From Paenibacillus sp. RC334 (lineage in GTDB: Bacteria; Bacillota; Bacilli; Paenibacillales; Paenibacillaceae), in assembly GCF_030034735.1 (NCBI RefSeq), contig NZ_CP125370.1, positions 2,046,001-2,110,000 on the forward strand: DNA of 64,000 bases, given 5' to 3'. Every line of letters begins with the position of its first letter. Within the stretch, counting starts at the first letter, position 1. The position numbers and the translations under genes were made by a program. The notes under the pieces are model-generated. The model saw only the letters and a program-made list of their open reading frames with translations, was not told the origin of the DNA and made no database searches. Of the stretch, positions 1 through 7,931 are shown piece after piece.

Positions 1-427
1 TGAATATTTTCAAGCGTTGGGCTTTGCTGATGCTTTCCGCTAAAAAGGGTACAGCCAGCACCTGAATAAAGGCGGCGAATACACCCGAAACGACGGCGAA
101 AACCAGCATACTGCCACTGGTATCCGTAAAGGTACGGATGAGAAAGGCAACACCGCTGAATAACGCGCCGATGACCAGCATGTGTTTGCGGCTCCTCCGA
201 TCCCCCAAAAAACCGACCGGAATAAATAGCAAGGCTGTAGCCAGTGCTTGCATGCTCACCACTCGGCCATTCATGTCATCCCCAAAGCCAAGCTCCTGGA
301 TATACAGGTTATACAGAACGGAAAACATTCCCGTACCCATCTGATACAGCAGATTGGCGATAAAAAACAATCGGATATTACGCGGCCACTTTCGAGGCTC
401 GTCTAACATTTTGCTAATCCATGGCAC
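1..427 (-). CDS. MFS transporter, N-terminal part (cut by window edge)
   Basis: Reading the minus strand from a GTG at 427 gives 142 codons that run off the window edge with no stop. AGGAGG lies 8 bases upstream of the GTG, which fixes the start. The protein begins with a short soluble stretch, then TM1 (IRLFFIANLLYQMG), TM2, the inter-helix motif GFLGDRRSRK that marks major facilitator proteins, and at least two further hydrophobic helices. It is therefore an inner-membrane secondary transporter. Substrate cannot be told from this half. It is divergent from the aromatic-acid-exporter-like gene at 621. Confidence 0.75.
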   Translation of the reverse strand, partial: MPWISKMLDEPRKWPRNIRLFFIANLLYQMGTGMFSVLYNLYIQELGFGDDMNGRVVSMQALATALLFIPVGFLGDRRSRKHMLVIGALFSGVAFLIRTFTDTSGSMLVFAVVSGVFAAFIQVLAVPFLAESISKAQRLKIF

Positions 428-620
428 GATGCGGTCCTCCTGTGACGTTGATACAGATCAGTAGATTGTATTGATATGTATTCTAGCAGGATCTGTGCAT
501 TTCATAAATATTCCTTGTCTCCGATTGTTTTGGGTAATAATAAAGCATGGACTTTACATTGAAATTTCATTATAGTAATTCGGTATGAATAAATTTGAAG
601 GGTAAGCAGGAGGGATGGCT

Positions 621-1646
621 TTGGCTTTTGGAGCACGGGTGTTAAAAACGGGAATCGCAGTGACGCTCGCCCTTTTTCTGAGCATGCTTTTGAACACCCA
701 TTCGCCTGTGGGGGCAGCGATAGCCGCTATTTTTGCCATGCAACCGTCAATATACAGGTCGTGGCGTTATTTTCTGGATCAACTCCAAACAAGCACACTA
801 GGTGCAATCATGGCTTTGCTGGGCGGAATGGTATTTTCGAATGAGCCTATTGCGGTTGGTTTGGTATGTGTGCTGGTACTTATGATATGTCTGAAATTAA
901 ATATGGCTGATACGGTAGGACTAACACTGGTAACCGTTGTTTCTGTCATGGAAGCCTCGGATGACTGGAAATTTGCGGTGACCCGTTTTGTGCTTACTTT
1001 AATCGGGATTGTTTCTGCTTTTGTTATTAATATTACGGTGTTTCCTCCGAAACCGAAAAGACAGTTTATCAATCAGATTCAAAGTGTATTTAACACTATG
1101 TCCTTGCTGCTGCGCACCGCCATTTCCGATGAGATTAAGGAGTCTGTCTTTAAAGAGGAAAAAGGCAATCTGGAGGGAGCCATAAAATCGCTATCGGATA
1201 AATATCATTTGTTCGAGGAAGAGCAGAAGAAGCTCAAGCGCTCCCGGTTCAGTCAGACGAGACAGATGGTGGTATACAAGCAAATGCTCGGAAGTTTGCA
1301 CAAAGGATATGAGGTACTGGACGCGGTGGAAAGGCACTACTTCCAGTCTGTGCGACCGAAGGGAACGGATGCGTTTTTTGATGGTCATCTGGAACTGCTG
1401 ATTCGGTTCCATGAACATGCGCTGCTGAAGTTTGAAGATAAGCTGAAACCGAACGAGGACGAAAGCGAAATGTTCCAGCAGGCGAACGGTGAGTTTATGA
1501 AGCATGCGATTACCCGTTTTGACCACTGTCAGGAGGGGATGCTGAGACTCTCGATTGTGGCTGCTGCGATGTATGACTATGGTCATCAACTGGAGCGGTT
1601 GAGCAGACTGGCGGAACATATTCATCCTGTGGAAGAGAGCAAGTAG
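621..1646 (+). CDS. Aromatic acid exporter (ArAE/FUSC-like) family membrane protein
   Basis: About 341 residues. The first 140 residues hold four to five hydrophobic segments (for example residues 10-50 and 60-145). The remaining 200 residues are soluble, charged and helical. This two-part build is that of the Firmicute ArAE/DUF939 proteins (B. subtilis YqjA-like), thought to be membrane exporters or scaffolds; the substrate is not established. AGGAGGG at 608-614 abuts an ATG at 615 with no spacer, so the in-frame TTG at 621, six bases away, is the better start. A strong terminator follows at once, so the gene is probably monocistronic. Confidence 0.7.
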   Translation: MAFGARVLKTGIAVTLALFLSMLLNTHSPVGAAIAAIFAMQPSIYRSWRYFLDQLQTSTLGAIMALLGGMVFSNEPIAVGLVCVLVLMICLKLNMADTVGLTLVTVVSVMEASDDWKFAVTRFVLTLIGIVSAFVINITVFPPKPKRQFINQIQSVFNTMSLLLRTAISDEIKESVFKEEKGNLEGAIKSLSDKYHLFEEEQKKLKRSRFSQTRQMVVYKQMLGSLHKGYEVLDAVERHYFQSVRPKGTDAFFDGHLELLIRFHEHALLKFEDKLKPNEDESEMFQQANGEFMKHAITRFDHCQEGMLRLSIVAAAMYDYGHQLERLSRLAEHIHPVEESK

Positions 1647-1661
1647 CGAATGTATGAAAAA

Positions 1662-1708
1662 GTAAAAAGCGGCCGTATTCATCTTATAGATGGACGACCG
1701 CTTTTTAC
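1662..1708 (+). terminator. Rho-independent terminator
   Basis: Perfect 11-bp arms (1662-1672 pairing with 1698-1708) around a 25-base loop, with a run of A before and of T within the closing arm. It follows the ArAE-family gene by 15 bases. Confidence 0.8.
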
Positions 1709-1738
1709 GTATATAAAGGCATAAAAAAAGCCCGCTGG

Positions 1739-1767
1739 TTGCGAACAGGGGTTAAACTTGCTACAAT
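1739..1767 (+). promoter_or_regulatory. Candidate sigma-A promoter for helD
   Basis: TTGCGA (1739-1744), a 17-base spacer, then TACAAT (1762-1767). It lies in the 240-base gap before helD, whose leader would be about 190 bases long. No riboswitch fold was recognised in that leader. Confidence 0.4.
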
Positions 1768-1960
1768 AGAGGATGCTATGTTTATGATAAAACCATAAGT
1801 TTAAAGTCGTTAATCACACTTCTTTTTATATTATAGCATGTTTCAAAGTGTAAGTCAATTTTCCCGGATCAGAGGGATGCCAGGGGTATACCCAGGTCCA
1901 TAATAGAGCATAGTTTAGCCCTGCGGTGGAGCAGGAGGAAACGGAACAGGAGTGATGCCA

Positions 1961-4333
1961 GTGGCTACTGAGCAGCAATGGAACGAGGAACAACGGAGAG
2001 TAGAGGACGTGACTGCTGTCATTAGCGGGCGAATTCGGAAGCTGGAGACGGAGGTTGGCTCTGTACGCGGAGATGTCGTAGATATGCGTAAAGACTTTTG
2101 GGATGAGGTAACGATCAACTTTAGTGAGGCGGATGATGTGGGAGAGACATCCACCAGTTTACGTCAGCAATCTGAAATTCTGTCGGAACGGGAGCGCAGG
2201 CACAAGCATTCTACAGAGGCGCTAGGTCGTTTGAAAAAGCTGCTGGAATCACCGTATTTTGCACGTATTGATTTTGCTGAGGAAGGGCAGCCCGCAGAGC
2301 GTGTTTATCTGGGGATTGCTTCCCTGCTGGATAATCAGGATGAGGAATTTCTGGTCTACGACTGGCGTGCGCCGATTTCCAATCTCTATTACGATAATAT
2401 GCCGGGTCCCGCTTCCTATAAGACTCCAGCAGGGGAAATGGAAGGAGAACTGACGCTCAAGCGCCAATTCTCGATCCGAGATGGACAGATTCGTTTTATG
2501 TTCGATACAGGGGTAACGATTGGAGACGAGCTGCTACAGGCGGTGCTGAGTCGCAGCTCGGATGCTCAGATGAAAAGTATCGTGGCAACCATCCAAAAGG
2601 AGCAGAATCGCATCATTCGTGATGATCGAAGCCGGATGCTTATCGTACAGGGGGCGGCAGGAAGCGGCAAAACATCTGCTGCGCTCCAGAGAGTAGCCTA
2701 TTTGCTGTATAAGTACCGTGACCGCTTGCGCGCGGATCAGGTAGTGCTATTTTCGCCCAATCCGATGTTTAACAGCTATGTTTCGACGGTATTACCTGAA
2801 TTGGGTGAGGAAAACATGCTCCAGGCGACGCTTCAGGAGTATTTGGAGCGTCGGCTGGGCCGGGAGTTTCAATTGGAAGACCCTTTTGAGCAGCTGGAAT
2901 ATGTATTGTCGGCATCTTCACAGCCGGGGTATGAGGCCAGAATGGAAGGCATCCGCTTTAAGTCGTCCAAGACGTTTTTGCAAGCCATTACCGGATACAA
3001 GGCGTATTTGGAGCAGGAGGGTATGCGTTTTAAACCGATCCGGTTTCAAGGGCGCGAGGTGGTTCCATTGGAGGAAATGGTGCATAAGTTTTATGGGTTT
3101 GATGCTTCGGTTCGGCTGGCGAATCGGCTGGAGCTGCTTCGGGATTGGATGCTCAAGGAGCTGGCCCGTTTCGGTAAAGAGGAATGCTCCGCTCCATGGG
3201 TTGATCAGCAGATGGACCTGATGGAACCTGAGGATTACCAGCGTGCTTATAATCGCATGCGGCGTAAATCCAAGAATAAAGGCCATACCTTTGACGATTT
3301 TACACGTGAACGGGAAATATTGGCGCGAATGGTGGTCAGTGACCGCTTGAAGCCTTTGCGTAAATGGATCAAAGCACTTCGCTTTGTGGACACGACCCGC
3401 TTATATGGCGAGTTGTTCCTGAATGAGACGCTACTGAGCCAGCTGGCCAATCACGCCGAGCTGCCCGATAGCTGGAGTGAAATCAGCCGTCAAACGCTGG
3501 ATCGGATGCAGGCCGGGGAACTGGCATATGAGGACGTGACACCATTTTTATATCTGCGTGAGCTGATGTTGGGCTTCCGTTCCAATAGCCATATCCGTCA
3601 TGTGTTTATTGATGAAGCACAGGACTATTCACCCTTCCAATTGGCTTTTTTCAAACGCTTGTTTCCACAGGCTAAAATGACCGCGCTGGGCGATTTTAAT
3701 CAGGCGATCTATGCGCATGCTTCTGTCCTTCAGGATGCGGAGCCTCTCTATGAGCTGTATGGAGCGGAACAAACCGAGATGATTTCCCTGACACGCAGCT
3801 ACCGCTCGACACAGGAAATTGTGGAGTTTACCCGGGGAATGGTGGCTGGAGGCGAGCATATTGTACCGTTTAACCGCAAGGGTGAGAAGCCTCGTGTTAC
3901 GGAGGTACGTTCGCGTGAAACGCTGTATCGTCTGATCGTCGGGAACATCACGGAATTGCTGGCAGAGGGTTATGAATCCGTGGCAGTGATCTGCAAAAAT
4001 GCCGGAGAAAGTGCGACAGCTTATGAAGCGCTCGAAGGAGAGTTGCCCGTGAAGCCAAGGCTGATCAAGAAGACAACCCCGGCTTTTGAAAAGGGAGTCC
4101 ATATCATTCCGGCTTACCTGGCAAAAGGCGTGGAATTTGATGCGGTCCTGATCTATGACGGTTCAGCGGAGCAATATCAGCGTGAAAGTGAGCGCAAGCT
4201 GTTCTACACTGCCTGTACACGGGCTATGCATTTGCTACACATCTATACGATAGGCGAAATTACACCGTTCGTGAGTTCGCAGGTATCGGATACGTATACC
4301 CGTAAAGTGGAAGAAAGTGATCCTGTTCTGTAA
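1961..4333 (+). CDS. helD: HelD, UvrD-like helicase/RNA polymerase recycling ATPase
   Basis: About 790 residues, matching the family length (B. subtilis HelD is 774). The N-terminal 60-90 residues are a charged coiled coil, the arm that enters the RNA polymerase secondary channel in known HelD. Walker A GAAGSGKT is near residues 231-238, followed by the large family-specific insert. The Walker B-type box IDEAQDYS and motif QAIYAHAS follow, then the C-terminal motifs AKGVEFDAV and YTACTRA. HelD binds stalled RNA polymerase and releases it from DNA using ATP. Possible starts are GTG 1952, ATG 1955 and GTG 1961; AGGAG at 1948-1952 is eight bases from GTG 1961, so that one is preferred. The leader carries a candidate promoter. 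Confidence 0.9.
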   Translation: MATEQQWNEEQRRVEDVTAVISGRIRKLETEVGSVRGDVVDMRKDFWDEVTINFSEADDVGETSTSLRQQSEILSERERRHKHSTEALGRLKKLLESPYFARIDFAEEGQPAERVYLGIASLLDNQDEEFLVYDWRAPISNLYYDNMPGPASYKTPAGEMEGELTLKRQFSIRDGQIRFMFDTGVTIGDELLQAVLSRSSDAQMKSIVATIQKEQNRIIRDDRSRMLIVQGAAGSGKTSAALQRVAYLLYKYRDRLRADQVVLFSPNPMFNSYVSTVLPELGEENMLQATLQEYLERRLGREFQLEDPFEQLEYVLSASSQPGYEARMEGIRFKSSKTFLQAITGYKAYLEQEGMRFKPIRFQGREVVPLEEMVHKFYGFDASVRLANRLELLRDWMLKELARFGKEECSAPWVDQQMDLMEPEDYQRAYNRMRRKSKNKGHTFDDFTREREILARMVVSDRLKPLRKWIKALRFVDTTRLYGELFLNETLLSQLANHAELPDSWSEISRQTLDRMQAGELAYEDVTPFLYLRELMLGFRSNSHIRHVFIDEAQDYSPFQLAFFKRLFPQAKMTALGDFNQAIYAHASVLQDAEPLYELYGAEQTEMISLTRSYRSTQEIVEFTRGMVAGGEHIVPFNRKGEKPRVTEVRSRETLYRLIVGNITELLAEGYESVAVICKNAGESATAYEALEGELPVKPRLIKKTTPAFEKGVHIIPAYLAKGVEFDAVLIYDGSAEQYQRESERKLFYTACTRAMHLLHIYTIGEITPFVSSQVSDTYTRKVEESDPVL

Positions 4334-4416
4334 GACTGGCATAATTGTACGTATTCCAGTAACATAAGCAAATAAGAAAAACAGGTAAGAAGCATAAACG
4401 GAGGTTACAAAACGTA

Positions 4417-6258
4417 ATGGACATGAAGAGTGTATTTCAACGCGCGCCGCTGGCGGACTGTGTACCCGAGCTGGTAGCTACAGCCAGAGGGGAGCGCAAG
4501 GCATCGCTGGTTATCCGCGGAGGAACGCTGGTCAATGTGGTATCGGGCGAATTATTACCGGGAATGTCTATTGCTGTGCAGGGCTCCCGTATCGCATACG
4601 TCGGTCGGGACGTTAGCCATACCATTGGAGAAGACACCGTGATCATTGAAGCGGAAGGCCGCTATATGGCACCGGGATTACTGGATGGACATTGTCACAT
4701 CGAAAGCACGCAGCTTACGGTAACCGAGTTTGCAAAAGCGGTGCTGCCGCTGGGCGTGACGGGTGGATTTTTTGACCCGCATGAAATTTCCAATGTTCTC
4801 GGTCTGAAAGGGCTTCGCCTGATGCTTGATGAAGCACGTACGACACCGCTGGCTGCTTACATGCAGGTGGCTTCTTGTGTTCCGTCCACAGGGCCGGAAC
4901 TGGAAACGACAGGGGCCTCCTTCGGCCCGGCGGAAGTCGAGGAAGCCTTAAGCTGGGGCCCGGATATGATCGGGCTGGGCGAAGTTATGAATTTCCCGGG
5001 CGTTGTCTATGGAGACGATGTGATGATCGGGGAAATTCAGGCCACGCTGCGCGCGGGCAAGGTGGCGGACGGCCATTTTACATGGGCTTCCGACGATTGG
5101 CGGCTGCCAGTATATGCAGCCGCAGGGATTACAGGCGACCACGAATGTGTCACGCCCGAGGATGTAGCCGAGCGTATCCGGCTCGGCATGTATGCCAAAA
5201 TGCGGCAGGGCTCCGCATGGCATGATGTGGCCGAGACCATCCGCGCCAGCACGGAAATGGGCCTCGACACCCGTCGCATGATGCTGGTGACGGATGACCG
5301 CAGCGCGGAATCCTTGCTCCATGAGGGTCAGATGGACTTCGTCGTGCGTCATGCCATTGCGCAGGGCGTCAAGCCCGTGACCGCGTTTCAGATGGCTACG
5401 CTGAATACGGCAGAGCGCTTCGGCGTAGCACGGGATATCGGCTCGATTATTCCGGGGGCGATTGCCGATATTATTTTGCTCGATGGCCGTCTGGCCGAAG
5501 TGAACGTGACCGCTACGATTGCGGCGGGTCAACTGGTGGCCGAGCACGGCCAAATGGTCGCCGATTGGGAGGGCTTCGTTTATCCTGCGGAAGTGATGGA
5601 CACGGTCCGTCTGGGACGCGACCTGAGCGCTGCGGATTTCCGCATTGCGGCTCCAGTACAGGAGGGGAACGTACCTGTACGAGTCATTCGTGTCACGGAA
5701 AATCACGTGGACACGAAGGAAGTGCGGATGACCGTTCCGGTCCGCAATGGTGAGGTCACGGCAGATCCCGCGCAGGATCTGTGCAAAATAGCCGTCTTCG
5801 AGCGGCATCATGCCAGTGGCAGCCATGCGGTGGCACTCGTGACGGGCGTCGGTTTCACCGAGCCTGCTGCCATTGCCATGACTGTGGCGCATGACAGCCA
5901 CAACCTGCTCGTCATTGGCAACGATGACGAGTTGATGACCCAGGCGGCGAAGCAGGCCGTGGCTATGCGCGGCGGTGTAGTGGTCGTGTCCGCCTCGGGC
6001 GAAACGCGCTTCCCGCTGCCTATCGCCGGGCTGATGTCTCCTGCGCCGTTTGTAGAGGTGGCTGCGCAGTCCGAGAGCATCAGCCGGGCACTTCAGCAAT
6101 CCGGCTGTGTGCTGAACAACGCACTGATGACACTGTCGCTGCTGGCGCTGGTCGTCATCCCCGAAATCCGCCTGTCGGATCAGGGGCTTGTTGTGATCGG
6201 AGCAGACGGTATCCGCAAGGTTTCGATCTTCGTCGAAGAGGATATTGCGGAAGCCTGA
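4417..6258 (+). CDS. ade: Adenine deaminase
   Basis: 613 residues, the amidohydrolase-type adenine deaminase that turns adenine into hypoxanthine and ammonia in purine salvage. An N-terminal urease-like beta domain precedes the metal site HCHIES (His92 and His94). GEVMNFPGV, the distal GDHE and VTDDRS boxes follow, and then the C-terminal adenine-deaminase extension with VSASGE and NALMTLSLL. It is slightly longer than B. subtilis AdeC (577), with a longer N-terminus. GGAGG lies 12 bases before the ATG. The gap from helD is only 83 bases and no purine riboswitch is visible in it. Base composition rises towards high GC through the middle of the gene. Confidence 0.93.
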   Translation: MDMKSVFQRAPLADCVPELVATARGERKASLVIRGGTLVNVVSGELLPGMSIAVQGSRIAYVGRDVSHTIGEDTVIIEAEGRYMAPGLLDGHCHIESTQLTVTEFAKAVLPLGVTGGFFDPHEISNVLGLKGLRLMLDEARTTPLAAYMQVASCVPSTGPELETTGASFGPAEVEEALSWGPDMIGLGEVMNFPGVVYGDDVMIGEIQATLRAGKVADGHFTWASDDWRLPVYAAAGITGDHECVTPEDVAERIRLGMYAKMRQGSAWHDVAETIRASTEMGLDTRRMMLVTDDRSAESLLHEGQMDFVVRHAIAQGVKPVTAFQMATLNTAERFGVARDIGSIIPGAIADIILLDGRLAEVNVTATIAAGQLVAEHGQMVADWEGFVYPAEVMDTVRLGRDLSAADFRIAAPVQEGNVPVRVIRVTENHVDTKEVRMTVPVRNGEVTADPAQDLCKIAVFERHHASGSHAVALVTGVGFTEPAAIAMTVAHDSHNLLVIGNDDELMTQAAKQAVAMRGGVVVVSASGETRFPLPIAGLMSPAPFVEVAAQSESISRALQQSGCVLNNALMTLSLLALVVIPEIRLSDQGLVVIGADGIRKVSIFVEEDIAEA

Positions 6259-6420
6259 CAGGCTACTTTGCCCATACGCGTGTATTTATGATATGTGCGC
6301 TTTTTTGAAAGGGGGTTGTCCCATAAGGTCTGTAAAGACTGGAGAGATAGCTCCTGTTTTCTGTATTTAAAAATCAAAAAGGTTTCCTTCTATTTAAGAA
6401 TTCCGGGGAGCAATGAGCAT

Positions 6421-6741
6421 ATGTATCAGTATTATCTTTCATTAGAGCAGATGGTTTATCAGGCCTCGATTGTAGAGCAGGATTGGAACAGATTTGTAGA
6501 ACGAACCCGTGTAAAACATGTACAGCAGGGAACGTATCTGATCGAAACGGGTGAACCCGTGAATCATGCCTATTTTTGCTCAGAGGGATTATTCCGTTTA
6601 TTCTACACTTTAGCAGATGGCAGGGAGTATAATGTTGGCTTTTCGCCAGCAGATGATTACGAAGGAGCTTATGGATACAAGCCATATGTGGGAAGAAATT
6701 CGCGACTCGGAGCCATATACCAAGAGGTAAATGAAGATTAA
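6421..6741 (+). pseudogene. Truncated Crp/Fnr-type cyclic-nucleotide-binding-like regulator
   Basis: From ATG 6421 (GGGGAG ten bases upstream) the first 80 codons read as the beta-roll of a Crp/Fnr regulator: a helical start, then TYLIETGEPVNHAYFCSEG, RLFYTLADGREYNVGF and DDYEGAY. The family then needs about 110 more residues with a helix-turn-helix. Here similarity stops after EGAY and about 22 unrelated residues lead to a stop. There is no DNA-binding domain. I read it as a 3'-truncated remnant rather than a working regulator. The upstream 160 bases contain a short GGGTTGTCCCA piece like some IS termini, which could mark the event that cut it. Confidence 0.6.
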
Positions 6742-6752
6742 AGATGTCGTAT

Positions 6753-6799
6753 AAGGCGAATTCTTGAGCTGTTCATATTCAGCTTGGAGTTCGCCTTTT
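6753..6799 (+). terminator. Rho-independent terminator
   Basis: AAGGCGAA pairs with TTCGCCTT, and the inner arms (CTTGAGCTG with CAGCTTGGAG) extend the hairpin. A T-rich tail follows. It separates the Crp remnant from the convergent AraC gene. Confidence 0.7.
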
Positions 6800-6814
6800 A
6801 CTTTTTGCCATCCT

Positions 6815-7744
6815 TCAACTTATATCTGTGACAAAGGGCGTTGCTCCAACCATCTGCTCGGCTTCGTGCTGCTTGCGATATTGTGAAGGAGGCATGCCGT
6901 TCCATTTTTTAAAGGTTGCGATAAAATAGCTCAGATTATCAAAGCCAACCTCCAGCGCAATATCGACCACCTTGCGGTCACTTTGCTCCAGCAGTCTGCA
7001 AGCCTTCTGAACCCGGTGGTAATTGATGTATTCGACCGGGCTTTTTTGCACCATCTGCTTGAAGAAACGGCAAAAGTGTCCCTCGCTCATACGAATCTCA
7101 TCCGCGATATCCCGCAAACGAATGGGCTCATGAGCATGACTGTTGATGTACGCCAGCGCTTTTTTGATTCGTTCGACTTTGCTGCGCTGACCTGCCATAA
7201 TCACGTCTTCTCCGTTAGCCGGGGTCATATGAGGATACATGCTGGCGATGATGCCATAGAGCTGTGCCTTGGTCGCCAGCTCACGGGCAGGCGCATTCTG
7301 CTCATGGCTGGTGATGATGCGGCGCAGCGCGGTCAGTACCTCCTGTTCCCAAGGCAGGACCCCGCGAATGTGAGGGGGAACGACGAGCTTTTTGCTGATA
7401 AAAGGGTCGATAAACTGCTCCTGCACCGTATCCTGTGTCCGGCTGTGCAGCAGATCGGGATGAAATACCACAGCAGAGAATACGCAGCTTGGCGCTTTTT
7501 TTAAATATCCGGCGTGTAGCTCTCCGCTGTTGACAAAAAGAGCCTCACCTTCGCTGACCTCGGTGTATTCCATATCCGTCTGAAAGACGGCGCTACCCTG
7601 CTCCACGACGATAAACTCCATTTCCTCATGCCAATGAGACTCCAGCACGCTGTTTCCGTTCAACTGCTCTACGCTCGGATACACGCTGACCGGATACATG
7701 GGATTACCATGAATACGATTTTCCCGCAACATTTCCCGATTCAT
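6815..7744 (-). CDS. AraC family transcriptional regulator
   Basis: 309 residues. The N-terminal cupin-like sensing half carries the HWHEEMEF metal/sugar-pocket type motif at about residues 40-47. The C-terminal 100 residues hold two helix-turn-helices, the second in the standard form (DIALEVGFDNLSYFIATFKKWNGMPPS). Such proteins sense a sugar and activate the neighbouring operon. It is divergent from the GH31 alpha-xylosidase, 187 bases away, so it most likely controls that gene. ATG 7744 has GGAAGGGAG eight bases upstream; a GTG at 7753 is less well placed. Confidence 0.88.
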   Translation of the reverse strand: MNREMLRENRIHGNPMYPVSVYPSVEQLNGNSVLESHWHEEMEFIVVEQGSAVFQTDMEYTEVSEGEALFVNSGELHAGYLKKAPSCVFSAVVFHPDLLHSRTQDTVQEQFIDPFISKKLVVPPHIRGVLPWEQEVLTALRRIITSHEQNAPARELATKAQLYGIIASMYPHMTPANGEDVIMAGQRSKVERIKKALAYINSHAHEPIRLRDIADEIRMSEGHFCRFFKQMVQKSPVEYINYHRVQKACRLLEQSDRKVVDIALEVGFDNLSYFIATFKKWNGMPPSQYRKQHEAEQMVGATPFVTDIS

Positions 7745-7784
7745 TTCACCCACTCCCTTCCTGATTTTTGTTTTGTATAGAAAA

Positions 7785-7800
7785 TATCAAAATATTGATA
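7785..7800. promoter_or_regulatory. Inverted repeat, candidate AraC-regulator site
   Basis: TATCAA-N4-TTGATA, perfect six-base arms, in the 187-base divergent spacer between the AraC gene and the alpha-xylosidase. A partial ATCAATA copy lies about 45 bases on. The role is inferred from position only. Confidence 0.35.
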
Positions 7801-7931
7801 CAATACGTCAAAATAAAAGAAGTAAACCCTTACATAAATCAATATTATTATAGTAAGGATTTCGAAAAAATCCAACAAGCGATTTTATTTGGGTTCAACA
7901 ATATATAGATCGAAACGGAGGAAATAAACAG

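Noticed and set aside
4334..4416. Purine riboswitch before adenine deaminase
   Set aside because: The 83-base gap is too short and lacks the conserved three-way-junction sequence.
4948..6099. A 383-codon open frame on the minus strand within the adenine deaminase gene
   Set aside because: It is the antisense shadow of a GC-rich real gene; the plus strand has a complete enzyme with active-site motifs, and the minus frame has no ribosome site or family resemblance.
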